64,000 nucleotides of DNA, taken from Leucobacter edaphi (lineage in GTDB: Bacteria > Actinomycetota > Actinomycetes > Actinomycetales > Microbacteriaceae). The stretch covers positions 62,001 through 126,000 of the forward strand of contig NZ_JAEHOI010000004.1 of assembly GCF_016522535.1 (NCBI RefSeq), in the 5' to 3' direction. This document shows, piece after piece, positions 55,835-64,000 of the stretch. Below the pieces are notes generated by a model. It saw only the letters and a program-made list of their open reading frames with translations, made no database searches and was not told the DNA's origin. Every line of letters begins with the position of its first letter. Positions within the stretch are counted from its first letter, which is position 1. Both the position numbers and the translations under genes were made by a program.

Positions 55835-56329
55835 CTACCAGGTGATGGGGTTGGTGTTGCCGATCAGGCACGTGTCCTGGTTGGGACCGAGCGCGGGCAT
55901 ATTCTTCGTCGTGACGCTCCGATCCGCCGTCACGACCTGCCCGATCAGGCAGTCCTGACCGTAGCGGACCGAGACGAAGATGTTGTCCGCGTCGAGATTG
56001 GTTTTGGTCTTGTCGAAGCTCACCTGCATGAGCGACTTATCGAAGCCGGCGTCAATGAGCGCCGTGCTGACCGGCTGTGCCTGGACGGGCTGCTTGCCCT
56101 TCGAGAACTCTTGCAGCGTCGCGGTGAAGAACGGGAGGTTGTCCGCGGCAGATCCGCCGGGAACCAGGGCCGCCGGCTTCTCCGGCGCCGGCATCTCCGT
56201 GCGCTTCGGGGTTTCGGGTGTGGGTCCCTCGAGCAGCGCGCAGCCGGAAAGCAGCGCCATCGAGAGGATCAGAGCCGAGACTGCGCCGGTCGCGCGGATT
56301 CCGCGGCGGGTGCGAGGGAGATCGGGCAT
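55835..56329 (-). CDS. Small lipoprotein, DUF6993-like
   Basis: The 164-residue protein has a basic N-terminus (RTRRGIR), a hydrophobic stretch and a lipobox LLSGC with Cys 30, then a Pro/Glu linker and a 100-residue domain. Two further Cys occur in a repeated motif DCLIGQV and DTCLIGN, probably a disulfide. Lgt and LspA, which would process it, are both encoded in this window. The DUF6993 match is from memory of the gene order near ettA and ssb in Microbacteriaceae. Confidence 0.85.
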   Translation of the reverse strand: MPDLPRTRRGIRATGAVSALILSMALLSGCALLEGPTPETPKRTEMPAPEKPAALVPGGSAADNLPFFTATLQEFSKGKQPVQAQPVSTALIDAGFDKSLMQVSFDKTKTNLDADNIFVSVRYGQDCLIGQVVTADRSVTTKNMPALGPNQDTCLIGNTNPITW

Positions 56330-56563
56330 TGCCCCAGTCTATGGGCCCCGCCAAGCGTCATCTCGGGAAACTCCTCAGAGCGACCGTCGTCCACACCTTG
56401 TCGCAACCAGTCCAGGCCGAGGAGTTCTCCACCGATCGAGCGCCCGGACGGATCGCGCGGGCGCAGACCCGGCATTGTCGTGAGTGCGGGCGACACGGTC
56501 CCCGCTCAGTCACACCGCGCCGGGCGCGCACGCGTCAGGCCCAGGATCGAATGGAGCACCGGA

Positions 56564-57109
56564 ATGACCATCCCACTCAGCGTTATCGGCACCATCGCGA
56601 CCGATCCCCGGTTCGCCCGCGCCGGATCGCGCACCGCCTACTGCAGCTTCCGGATCGCCTCCCATGATCGGCGCTACGACCGCGAAAGCGGGCAGTGGGT
56701 CGACGCGGATGTGAACTGGTTCACGATCATCGCCTTCCGCGGGCTCGCCGAGCACGCGCACGCCTCGTTCGCGAAGGGCGACCGGGTGATCGTGCACGGA
56801 AGACTCCGCGTGCGCCGCTGGGAGGCCGAAGAGAAATCGGGGACGGCCGTGGAGATCGAAGCGGACGGTCTCGGACACGATCTCCGTTTCGGCACCACGA
56901 CGTTCGTCCGGCAACCCGCAAGGCTCGCCGTCGCTTCGGAACCGGCGGAGGAACGCACCCCGGCGAGCGCGCCGGAGACGGCACGGGCAATCGAACCCGG
57001 GTTCGCATCCCTCGCCGAGTCGTCGGGCACTCCCTCCGCTCCGACCAACGGATCGGACACGCAGCAGGACGAGACGACCTCGGACGGGTTCATCCCGTCG
57101 GCGGCATGA
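56564..57109 (+). CDS. ssb: Single-stranded DNA-binding protein
   Basis: The 181-residue protein has the SSB OB-fold: IPLSVIGTIATDPRF, AYCSFRIASHDRRYD, VNWFTIIAFRGLAEHAHASF and KGDRVIVHGRLRVRRWE. The long tail is Ala/Glu/Thr-rich and ends DGFIPSAA rather than the acidic DDxPF tip that binds partner proteins, so this may be an accessory SSB and not the replication one. It is divergent from the lipoprotein gene, with 234 bp between them where no other gene is seen. Confidence 0.9.
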   Translation: MTIPLSVIGTIATDPRFARAGSRTAYCSFRIASHDRRYDRESGQWVDADVNWFTIIAFRGLAEHAHASFAKGDRVIVHGRLRVRRWEAEEKSGTAVEIEADGLGHDLRFGTTTFVRQPARLAVASEPAEERTPASAPETARAIEPGFASLAESSGTPSAPTNGSDTQQDETTSDGFIPSAA

Positions 57110-57165
57110 GCGCCCGCGTGCGCTCCCGCGCCCGCGAGTCGGCGCGCGGGGGCGTCCGCACCGAC

Positions 57166-57693
57166 CTAACGCAGGTAGTCGGCGAACGCCGCTCGCACCT
57201 TGTTCACCTTGGGAACCGCCACCGCGAGGCAGTAGCCCTGCGTCGGGTTCTTCGCGAAGAAGTCCTGATGGGCCTCCTCGGCCGGGGTGATTTCCCCGAG
57301 CGGTTCGATCGTTGTCACGATCTCCCCCGGCCACCACTCCGCGGCGCGGAGCGCGGCCCCCTCGAACTCGGCGCGCTGGGCCGCGTCCGCCGGGAACATC
57401 GCCGAGCGATACTGCGTCCCGACATCGTGGCCCTGCCGGTTGAGCTGGGTGGGATCGTGCATGGTGAAAAAGGCGTCGAGGATCACCCGCGCCGGAATGA
57501 CCGCGTCGTCGAAGGTCACGGCGACCGCCTCGGCGTGGCCCGTCCGTCCCGTGCACACCTGCTCGTAGGTGGGGTGCGGGGTGCTCCCGCCCGTGTAGCA
57601 GGACAGCACCTCGCTCACGCCGCGCAACTGACGGTAGGCAGCGTCGAGGCACCAGAAGCAGCCGCCCGCGAGCACGAAGGTCTGTTCAGCCAT
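57166..57693 (-). CDS. msrA: Peptide methionine-S-sulfoxide reductase
   Basis: MsrA repairs oxidised methionine. The 175-residue protein has the catalytic Cys in LAGGCFWCLDAAYRQL, then GYTGG-like CYTGGSTPHPTYEQVCTGRTGHAEAV and FFTMHDPTQLNRQGHDVGTQYRS. It starts three bases after the nadE stop, so the two are probably one transcript. Confidence 0.97.
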   Translation of the reverse strand: MAEQTFVLAGGCFWCLDAAYRQLRGVSEVLSCYTGGSTPHPTYEQVCTGRTGHAEAVAVTFDDAVIPARVILDAFFTMHDPTQLNRQGHDVGTQYRSAMFPADAAQRAEFEGAALRAAEWWPGEIVTTIEPLGEITPAEEAHQDFFAKNPTQGYCLAVAVPKVNKVRAAFADYLR

Positions 57694-57696
57694 GAG

Positions 57697-58527
57697 TCAC
57701 TTCCTCCACCACGTATCGTTCGGCCCGACGGGAAGGTGCCGCTTGTGCGCCGTCCCCCGGTAGCGCCGCTCCAGGTTCTCGGCGGCGGCGGGATCGACCG
57801 TCTCGCCACGGAGATACGCGTCGATCACCGGATAGTCGACCCCGAGGCTCGAGGCGTCCGTCTGGCCAGGCTGCCCGTCGAGCAGGTCGGCGGTCGGAAC
57901 CTTCTCCCACAGCCGCTTCGGAGCATCGAGCGCGCGCAGCATGGCGGCGCCCTGCCCCTTCGTGAGACCGGCGAGCGGCAGCACATCGGCGGCGCCATCG
58001 CCGAACTTCGTGTAGAAGCCCGTGATCGCCTCAGCCGCATGATCCGTGCCGATCACGACAAGCCCTCGCTCCCCCGCAATGGCGTACTGCGCAACCATGC
58101 GCATTCGCGCCTTCACGTTACCGCGGTTGAAATCGCTGAGCTCGTCCTGCCCGAGCGCACCGGCGACCTCCGCGGCGAGCGCCGCGACCCCCGGGGCGAT
58201 GTTGATCGTGATGGACCGATCCGGCCGAATGAAGGAGAGCGCGAGCTGCGCGTCGTCCTCGTCCTGCTGCACGCCGTGGGGCAGTCTCACGGCGATGAAC
58301 TCGGCCTCTCGGCCCGACGCGCGCAGGCGCTCGACCGCCAGCTGCGCGAGCTTTCCCCCGAGCGAGGAGTCCTGCCCGCCGGAAATACCGAGCACGAAGC
58401 CGCGGGCCGACGGGATCCCCTCGAGATACTCCGCCAGGAATGCGACTCGGCGCTCCACCTCGGCGGCCGGGTCGATCTCAGGGACGACGCCGAGGGCTTC
58501 GATGATCTCTCGCTGCAATTCGCTCAC
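57697..58527 (-). CDS. nadE: NH3-dependent NAD synthetase
   Basis: NadE amidates deamido-NAD. The 276-residue protein has the PP-loop [45 protein letters not shown] and the C-terminal [10 protein letters not shown]. The length shows it lacks a glutaminase domain and uses ammonia. Start is GTG 58527. Confidence 0.97.
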   Translation of the reverse strand: MSELQREIIEALGVVPEIDPAAEVERRVAFLAEYLEGIPSARGFVLGISGGQDSSLGGKLAQLAVERLRASGREAEFIAVRLPHGVQQDEDDAQLALSFIRPDRSITINIAPGVAALAAEVAGALGQDELSDFNRGNVKARMRMVAQYAIAGERGLVVIGTDHAAEAITGFYTKFGDGAADVLPLAGLTKGQGAAMLRALDAPKRLWEKVPTADLLDGQPGQTDASSLGVDYPVIDAYLRGETVDPAAAENLERRYRGTAHKRHLPVGPNDTWWRK

Positions 58528-58602
58528 GCCCCCATGCTATTCGGGCCGGTGCAATACAAGGTGAGAAGTTCGCCTTCGGCGTCCCAGCACCTGCGCGGCC
58601 GG

Positions 58603-61600
58603 TTAGCCGATGGCTTCCTCGACCGGGAGGAGGCAGCGGGGGCCGAGCAGGCCCTTGAGCTCGCCGAAGAGGTCCGCGGAGATCCGCACGTTGAGCGGCA
58701 GCTCGAACACTCGGACCGCCGTCGAGGTGAGGAGGTTGAGTCGCACCTCGCTCTCGCCAGGGTGCCGCTCGAGCGTGCGCTTGAGCTCGTCCATCAGTTC
58801 CTCGGTGGCGCGGGTGTCCCCCAGCGTCAGCGACAGCGTGGTCGTGTCCTCCTGCACCGCGGCATCGATCGGCTTCACACCGTAGGCGTGCATCGACATG
58901 CCGTCGTCGCGGGCATTGAGTTTTCCGCGCAGCGCAACGATCGAGTCGGGCTGCAGCAGCGCGCCGAACTCCTGGTAGGACTTCCCCATGAAGAGCGCCT
59001 GGATTTCTCCGGTGAAGTCTTCGATCGACACCATGCCGTAGAGGTTGCCCGACTTCGCCGTGCGATGCTGCACGCTCGTGAGCAGCCCGGCGATCGTCAC
59101 GATCTCGCCGTCCATGGCGGTGACCGCGTCCGGGTTCGTCACCTGTTCGACCGTGGTGCTCGACTCCTTCGCGAGCGCGGCGTCGAGGCCGCGCAGCGGG
59201 TGATCGGACACGTACAGACCGAGCATCTCGCGCTCGAACGTGAGTTTGTCCTTCTTCGTCCACTCCGGTCGATCGGGAATCTGGGAGGTCGCGCCCGAGT
59301 CGTGCCCGGCGTCCTCCGCCGCCTCGGCGAACAGGCTGTCGAAGTCGAAGCCGACGTTGCCGTTCTCCGCGTCGCGCTTCTCCTTCACCGCGCTCTCGAC
59401 CGCGGACTCGTGGATCTCGAGCAGCGCCCGGCGCGTTCCCCCCATGCCGTCAAGCGCGCCGGCCTTGATCAGGGATTCCACGGTGCGCTTATTGAGCACC
59501 ACGAGCGGCGACTTCTTCAGGAAATCGTGGAAGCTCTCGAACGAGCCGCTCTCCTCACGGGCCTCGCGGATCCCCTCAACGACGTTCGCGCCGACGTTGC
59601 GGATCGCACCCAGCCCGAAGCGGATATCGTCGCCGACCGCGGAGAAGTTCGCGAACGAGTCGTTCACCGCGGGAGGAAGCACCTTGATGCCCATGTGACG
59701 GCACTCGTTCAGGTACAGCGCGAGCTTGTCCTTGGAGTCGCCGACGCTCGTGAGCAGCGCGGCCATGTACTCGGCCGGGTAGTGCGCTTTCAGATAGGCG
59801 GTCCAGTAGCTCACCACGCCGTACGCCGCGGAGTGGGCCTTGTTGAACGCGTAGTCCGAGAACGGCAGCAGGATGTCCCACAGCGCCTTGATCGCGGCCT
59901 CCGAGTATCCGCGCTCCTTCATACCGCCGGAGAAGCCCGCGTACTGCTTGTCGAGCTCTTCCTTCTTCTTCTTGCCCATGGCACGGCGGAGGATGTCCGC
60001 CTGGCCGAGCGAGAAGCCGGCCACGCGCTGGGCGATCGACATCACCTGCTCCTGGTAGATGATGAGGCCGTAGGTCGTCTCGAGAATGTCCTTGAGTGGC
60101 TCCTCGAGTTCCGGGTGGATCGGCGTGATCGCCTGCAGGCCGTTCTTGCGAAGCGCGTAGTTCGTGTGCGAGTCCGCTCCCATGGGGCCCGGCCGGTACA
60201 GTGCGAGCACCGCCGAGATGTCCTCGAAGTTATCGGGCTTCATGAGCCGGAGCAGGCCGCGCATCGGGCCGCCATCGAGCTGGAAGACGCCGAGCGTGTC
60301 CCCTCGCGCGAGGAGCTCGTAGGAGGCCTTGTCGTCGAGTTCGAGGCGCTCCAGGTCGAGCTCTTCGCCGCGGTTCAGGCGGATGTTCTCGAGCGCGTCC
60401 GAGATGATCGTCAGGTTCCGCAGGCCCAGGAAGTCCATCTTGATCAGGCCGAGGCCCTCGCAGGTCGGGTAGTCGAACTGGGTGACGATCTGGCCGTCCT
60501 GCTCGCGCTTCATGATCGGGATGATGTCGAGCAGCGGATCGCTCGACATGATCACGCCGGCCGCGTGCACGCCCCACTGGCGCTTCAGTCCCTCGAGACC
60601 GAGCGCGGTCTCGTACACCTGCTTGGCCTCGGGGTCTTCCTGCAGCACCGCACGGAACTCGGAGGCCTCCTTGTAGCGCGGATGCTCCGGATCGGTGATG
60701 CCCGACAGCGGGATGTCCTTCGCCATGACCGCGGGCGGCATCGCCTTCGTCAGCTTCTCGCCCATGCCGAACGGGAAGCCCAGCACGCGCGAGGCGTCCT
60801 TGAGGGCCTGCTTCGACTTGATCGTTCCGTACGTCACGATCTGCGCGACGCGCTCGTCGCCGTACTTCTCGGTCACGTACCTGATGACCTCGCCGCGACG
60901 GCGATCATCGAAGTCGACGTCGAAGTCGGGCATCGAGACGCGATCAGGGTTGAGGAATCGCTCGAAGATCAGGCCGTGCTGGAGCGGGTCGAGATCGGTG
61001 ATGCGCATGGCGTACGCGGCCATCGAACCGGCACCCGAACCTCGGCCGGGACCCACGCGGATCCCGTTGTCCTTCGACCAGTTGATGAAGTCCGCGACCA
61101 CGAGGAAGTAGCCAGGGAAGCCCATCTGGGTGATGACGCCGGTCTCGTATTCGGCCTGCCTCCGCACGTCATCGGGGATGCCGTCCGGGTACCGGTAGTG
61201 GAGGCCACGCTCGATCTCCTTGACGAACCAGCTCTCCTCCGTCTCGCCCGCAGGGACGGGAAAGCGCGGCATGTAGTTCGCGGAGGTGTTGAACTCGGAG
61301 GAGCAGCGCTCGGCGATCCGCAGCGTGTTGTCGCACGCCTCCGGCAACTCACGGAAGATGTGCCGCATCTCCGCTGCCGATTTCAGGTAGTACCCGGAGC
61401 CGTCGAACTTGAAACGGTTCGGGTCGTCGAGGCGGGACCCGGACTGCACGCAGAGCAGTGCCGAGTGCGATTCGGCATCCGCCTCGTGCACGTAGTGCAG
61501 ATCGTTCGTCGCGACGAGCGGGATCCCGAGGTCCTTCGCAAGCGCGATCAGGTCTTTCTGGACGCGGCGCTCGATGTCGAGGCCGTGATCCATGATCTCG

Positions 61601-62163
61601 CAGAAGAAGTTCTCCTTGCCGAAGATGTCCTGGAACTCCGCTGCCGCGGCGCGGGCCTCGTCGATCTGCCCGAGGCGCAGTCGGGTCTGGATCTCACCCG
61701 AGGGGCAGCCCGTGGTCGCGATCAGGCCTTTGCTGTACGTATGGAGCAGTTCCCGGTCCATGCGGGGCTTGAAGTAGTAGCCCTCGATCGAGGCGAGGCT
61801 CGAGAGCCGGAACAGATTGTGCATGCCGGGCGTGGTCTCGGAGAGCAGCGTCATGTGGGTGAACGCGCCGCCACCGGAGACGTCGTCCCCGCCGCCGTTG
61901 CCCCACTTCACACGGGTGCGATCGCTCCGGTGCGTGCCCGGCGTGAGGTAGGCCTCGATGCCGATGATCGGCTTCACCCCGGTGTCCATGGCCGTCTTCC
62001 AGAAGTCGAACGCGCCGAAGGTGTTTCCGTGGTCCGTCACGGCGATCGCGGGCATCCCCTGCTCCGCCGCGGCCGCGATCAGCGGTTTCACGCGGGCAGC
62101 ACCGTCGAGCATCGAATACTCGCTGTGCGTGTGCAGATGGACAAAACCGTCGTTCTCAGCCAC
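58603..62163 (-). CDS. dnaE: DNA polymerase III alpha subunit
   Basis: The 1186-residue replicative polymerase has an N-terminal PHP domain (LHTHSEYSMLDG, VTDHGNTFGAF), the polymerase core with catalytic Asp in MPDFDVDFDDRRRGEV near 412, the HhH and OB-fold regions (EIVTIAGLLTSVQHRT) and a C-terminal domain ending near VEEAIG. It is of the DnaE1 type. Start is GTG 62163. It follows rluD and lspA on the same strand after 168 bp in which I see no gene. Confidence 0.98.
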   Translation of the reverse strand: MAENDGFVHLHTHSEYSMLDGAARVKPLIAAAAEQGMPAIAVTDHGNTFGAFDFWKTAMDTGVKPIIGIEAYLTPGTHRSDRTRVKWGNGGGDDVSGGGAFTHMTLLSETTPGMHNLFRLSSLASIEGYYFKPRMDRELLHTYSKGLIATTGCPSGEIQTRLRLGQIDEARAAAAEFQDIFGKENFFCEIMDHGLDIERRVQKDLIALAKDLGIPLVATNDLHYVHEADAESHSALLCVQSGSRLDDPNRFKFDGSGYYLKSAAEMRHIFRELPEACDNTLRIAERCSSEFNTSANYMPRFPVPAGETEESWFVKEIERGLHYRYPDGIPDDVRRQAEYETGVITQMGFPGYFLVVADFINWSKDNGIRVGPGRGSGAGSMAAYAMRITDLDPLQHGLIFERFLNPDRVSMPDFDVDFDDRRRGEVIRYVTEKYGDERVAQIVTYGTIKSKQALKDASRVLGFPFGMGEKLTKAMPPAVMAKDIPLSGITDPEHPRYKEASEFRAVLQEDPEAKQVYETALGLEGLKRQWGVHAAGVIMSSDPLLDIIPIMKREQDGQIVTQFDYPTCEGLGLIKMDFLGLRNLTIISDALENIRLNRGEELDLERLELDDKASYELLARGDTLGVFQLDGGPMRGLLRLMKPDNFEDISAVLALYRPGPMGADSHTNYALRKNGLQAITPIHPELEEPLKDILETTYGLIIYQEQVMSIAQRVAGFSLGQADILRRAMGKKKKEELDKQYAGFSGGMKERGYSEAAIKALWDILLPFSDYAFNKAHSAAYGVVSYWTAYLKAHYPAEYMAALLTSVGDSKDKLALYLNECRHMGIKVLPPAVNDSFANFSAVGDDIRFGLGAIRNVGANVVEGIREAREESGSFESFHDFLKKSPLVVLNKRTVESLIKAGALDGMGGTRRALLEIHESAVESAVKEKRDAENGNVGFDFDSLFAEAAEDAGHDSGATSQIPDRPEWTKKDKLTFEREMLGLYVSDHPLRGLDAALAKESSTTVEQVTNPDAVTAMDGEIVTIAGLLTSVQHRTAKSGNLYGMVSIEDFTGEIQALFMGKSYQEFGALLQPDSIVALRGKLNARDDGMSMHAYGVKPIDAAVQEDTTTLSLTLGDTRATEELMDELKRTLERHPGESEVRLNLLTSTAVRVFELPLNVRISADLFGELKGLLGPRCLLPVEEAIG

Positions 62164-62331
62164 GGATCAGAGCCCCTTTCGCAGACCCAACCAGGGTACC
62201 CCGACTCGCTCCGAGGCGTCCCGGAATCGGCTCACGGCGAAGGACCGAGCCGGCGAGCCACGGCGTGTCCGGGCGTTCCCGGCGCAAGGCGCAGGAACCG
62301 GCGTGCAGAAAAAACGAGAATCGAGCCGGGA

Positions 62332-63249
62332 TCAGGAGTCGAGCACGTCGAGCGCGTGCTGAAGGTCCGCCGGATAGACGCTCTCAAACTCGACCGGTTC
62401 CCCCGTTCCCGGGTGCCGGAAGCCGAGCCGCATCGCGTGCAGCCACTGCCTGGTCAGTCCGAGCCTCGCCGACAGGGTCGGATCCGCGCCGTACATCCCG
62501 TCGCCCACGCACGGGTGCCGCTGGGCCGACATGTGCACGCGGATCTGGTGGGTGCGGCCCGTCTCGAGTTCGATCTCGAGCAGGCTCGCGTGCGGGAACG
62601 CCTCGAGCGTCGTGTAGTGCGTCACGGACGGCTTCCCATCCCTGGTCACGGCAAACTTCCAGTCGTGGCCGGGGTGACGCCCGATCGGTCCCTCAATCGT
62701 TCCGGAGAGCGGATCGGGATGCCCCTGCACTACCGAGTGGTAGATCTTCGACACCTCACGATCCTTGAAAGCCCGCTTCAGCTCCGTGTAAGCCCGCTCG
62801 CTCTTCGCCACGACCATCAGGCCGCTCGTGCCCGCGTCCAGCCGGTGCACGACGCCCTGCCGCTCGGCGGGGCCGGAGGTGGAGATGCGGAAACCGGCGC
62901 CCGCGAGCGCGCCGACCACCGTGGGCCCCTCCCATCCGAGCGACGGATGCGCTGCAACCCCCGCCGGCTTGTCCACGACCACGATGTCGTCATCGTCATG
63001 CACGATGCGCATCTCGGGGAGGTGCACCGGCACGATCTCCGGGCCGCGCTTTTCCTCCCACGAAACCTCGAGCCAACCGCCCGCGGTCAGCCGGTCCGAC
63101 TTCCCGAGCTCGCGACCGTCGAGTGTGACGCCGCCGGACTGGGCGACGTCCGCGGCGAAGCTCCGTGAAAAGCCGAGCAGCTTCGCGATCGCGGCGTCAA
63201 CGCGCTCGCCCGCGAGCCCGTCGGGCACCGGAAGGCTACGGCGTTCCAC
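62332..63249 (-). CDS. rluD: 23S rRNA pseudouridine synthase, RluD family
   Basis: The protein would isomerise uridines of 23S rRNA. From GTG 63249 (GGGGGAG upstream) it has 305 residues: an S4-like domain ([27 protein letters not shown]), then the synthase core with catalytic Asp in [17 protein letters not shown] and [16 protein letters not shown] longer frame upstream reads a Pro/Thr-rich sequence inside lspA and is not real. Start and lspA end overlap by 14 bases. Confidence 0.94.
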   Translation of the reverse strand: MERRSLPVPDGLAGERVDAAIAKLLGFSRSFAADVAQSGGVTLDGRELGKSDRLTAGGWLEVSWEEKRGPEIVPVHLPEMRIVHDDDDIVVVDKPAGVAAHPSLGWEGPTVVGALAGAGFRISTSGPAERQGVVHRLDAGTSGLMVVAKSERAYTELKRAFKDREVSKIYHSVVQGHPDPLSGTIEGPIGRHPGHDWKFAVTRDGKPSVTHYTTLEAFPHASLLEIELETGRTHQIRVHMSAQRHPCVGDGMYGADPTLSARLGLTRQWLHAMRLGFRHPGTGEPVEFESVYPADLQHALDVLDS

Positions 63250-63955
63250 GCTCGCCCCGCTCCCCCCGCGACGCGTCGCCTGACGGCGGCTCCTCGCCGG
63301 GATCGGCGTCCGCGGCACCGGGAGCGTTCCCGGACCCGGAGTCGTCGCCGGCGCCGTCATGGTCCTCGGCATCGGGCTCATCGGCGCGACGATGGCGCGG
63401 GCCGCCGTCGATCGGGAGCCCGAGCACGTTGATGAGCACGAAGACGATCATGCCCGTCACGATGCCGATGTCGGCGATGTTGTAGATCGCCTCGTTGAAG
63501 CCGAGCCACATCCACGGTGTCGAGATGAAGTCGATGACGTGCCCCTCGGGGAACCCCGGCTCGCGCGTGAGGCGATCCGTGAGGTTGCCGAGCACGCCGC
63601 CGAGCAGCAGCCCAAGGAACAGCGCCCAGGGCAGGGAGCGGAGCCGGCGGATCTGCCACAGGATCACCACGACGACCACGGCGGCGAGCGTCGTGAAGAT
63701 CCACGTCGAACCGCTCGCCAGGGAGAACGCCGCGCCGGGATTGCGCACGAAGTGCCAGCGCAGGAACTCGCCGAACACGGGGACGGTCTCCCCCTCGGTG
63801 AGATGCGTGACCACCCAGTTCTTCACCAGCTGGTCCGCGGCGAACACCACGCCGGCGATGAGCAGCAGGAACAGGGGCACGAATCGACGCCATGAGGCGG
63901 CCGGGGCGTTCACTGCCCCGGCCGCCTCATGCGTCGGTTCTGATGCGTCGACCAC
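63236..63955 (-). CDS. lspA: Lipoprotein signal peptidase II with long hydrophilic tail
   Basis: LspA cleaves the signal peptide of lipoproteins. The 239-residue protein has four membrane helices and the two catalytic Asp in [13 protein letters not shown] and [14 protein letters not shown]. After the last helix a tail of about 65 residues rich in Asp/Glu/Gly/Pro follows ([13 protein letters not shown]), absent from the minimal enzyme. It is translationally coupled to rluD. Confidence 0.96.
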   Translation of the reverse strand: MVDASEPTHEAAGAVNAPAASWRRFVPLFLLLIAGVVFAADQLVKNWVVTHLTEGETVPVFGEFLRWHFVRNPGAAFSLASGSTWIFTTLAAVVVVVILWQIRRLRSLPWALFLGLLLGGVLGNLTDRLTREPGFPEGHVIDFISTPWMWLGFNEAIYNIADIGIVTGMIVFVLINVLGLPIDGGPRHRRADEPDAEDHDGAGDDSGSGNAPGAADADPGEEPPSGDASRGERGERGTP

Positions 63956-63964
63956 GCTCCGCGA

Positions 63965-64000
63965 CTACCGCAGGCCGTCGGGTGCGCCGGAGGGCTCCGG
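63965..64000 (-). CDS. C-terminal end of an upstream gene (partial)
   Basis: Twelve codons read PEPSGAPDGLR and stop (TAG) ten bases before lspA, running off the right edge. In related genomes divIVA lies here, so a DivIVA-like protein is possible; the fragment is too short to show it. Confidence 0.4.
   Translation of the reverse strand, partial: PEPSGAPDGLR

Noticed and set aside
56695-63168. 2157-residue open frame on the plus strand
   Set aside because: It runs across ssb in another frame and antisense to msrA, nadE, dnaE and rluD, all with convincing motifs. It is a GC shadow.

Overview
The window is high-GC DNA (roughly 70% by eye) from an actinobacterium, very probably a member of Microbacteriaceae; Leucobacter or a close relative is my guess, not a demonstrated assignment. 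Signs are the strong C/G third-position bias, the rpsA-polA and rne-rplU-rpmA-obg-proBA-nadD-rsfS blocks, the actinobacterial PdtaR-type ANTAR regulator, the his-trp run carrying the TIGR02234 and HGxxPAAW small membrane proteins, and a helicase-degenerate PriA. Most of the window is ordinary core chromosome.

Layout. 1-8.8 kb: 3' end of a type-1 periplasmic-binding-fold protein, a 1428-residue FHA/EssC-like FtsK ATPase of the type VII secretion kind, a transmembrane Ser/Thr kinase, and an unknown 404-residue protein on the opposite strand. 8.9-11.25 kb: an antibiotic-resistance-type ABC-F gene behind a promoter whose predicted start coincides with a six-codon leader ORF, then decayed repeats that copy the 3' end of the neighbouring tRNA-Ala(GGC) and its terminator. 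11.3-21.4 kb (minus strand): rsfS, a tail-anchored acidic protein, nadD, a small membrane protein, proA, proB, obg, rpmA, rplU, and an RNase E/G gene with a hairpin-rich leader. 21.7-29.3 kb: VKOR-family protein, coaE, DUF4126 protein, unknown membrane protein, rpsA, polA, thioesterase.

29.25-31.25 kb: two unusual intergenic stretches (about 31-bp, 37-bp and 18-bp degenerate repeats and a long AT-rich palindrome) around pdtaR and tRNA-Leu(CAA). 31.25-42.4 kb (minus): rpe, hisE, hisG, hisF, hisI, trpE, TIGR02234 protein, HGxxPAAW protein, trpC, trpB, trpA, lgt, pyk. 42.5-51.7 kb: a probably leaderless membrane protein, rsmB, fmt, a second trpB behind a complete Trp-codon attenuator, priA, metK, rpoZ. 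51.7-64 kb: unknown protein, two thioesterases, ettA, a DUF6993-like lipoprotein, an SSB, msrA, nadE, dnaE, rluD, lspA.

How the parts fit: the first block looks like membrane/secretion machinery coupled to phospho-signalling (kinase plus FHA domain). Two genes, the ABC-F and the second trpB, have short leader ORFs whose predicted transcription starts fall on their own ATG, followed by competing hairpins; this suggests ribosome-mediated attenuation on leaderless leader peptides. No CRISPR, prophage, complete insertion sequence or plasmid origin was seen. All functional calls come from reading the sequence; no database search was run.
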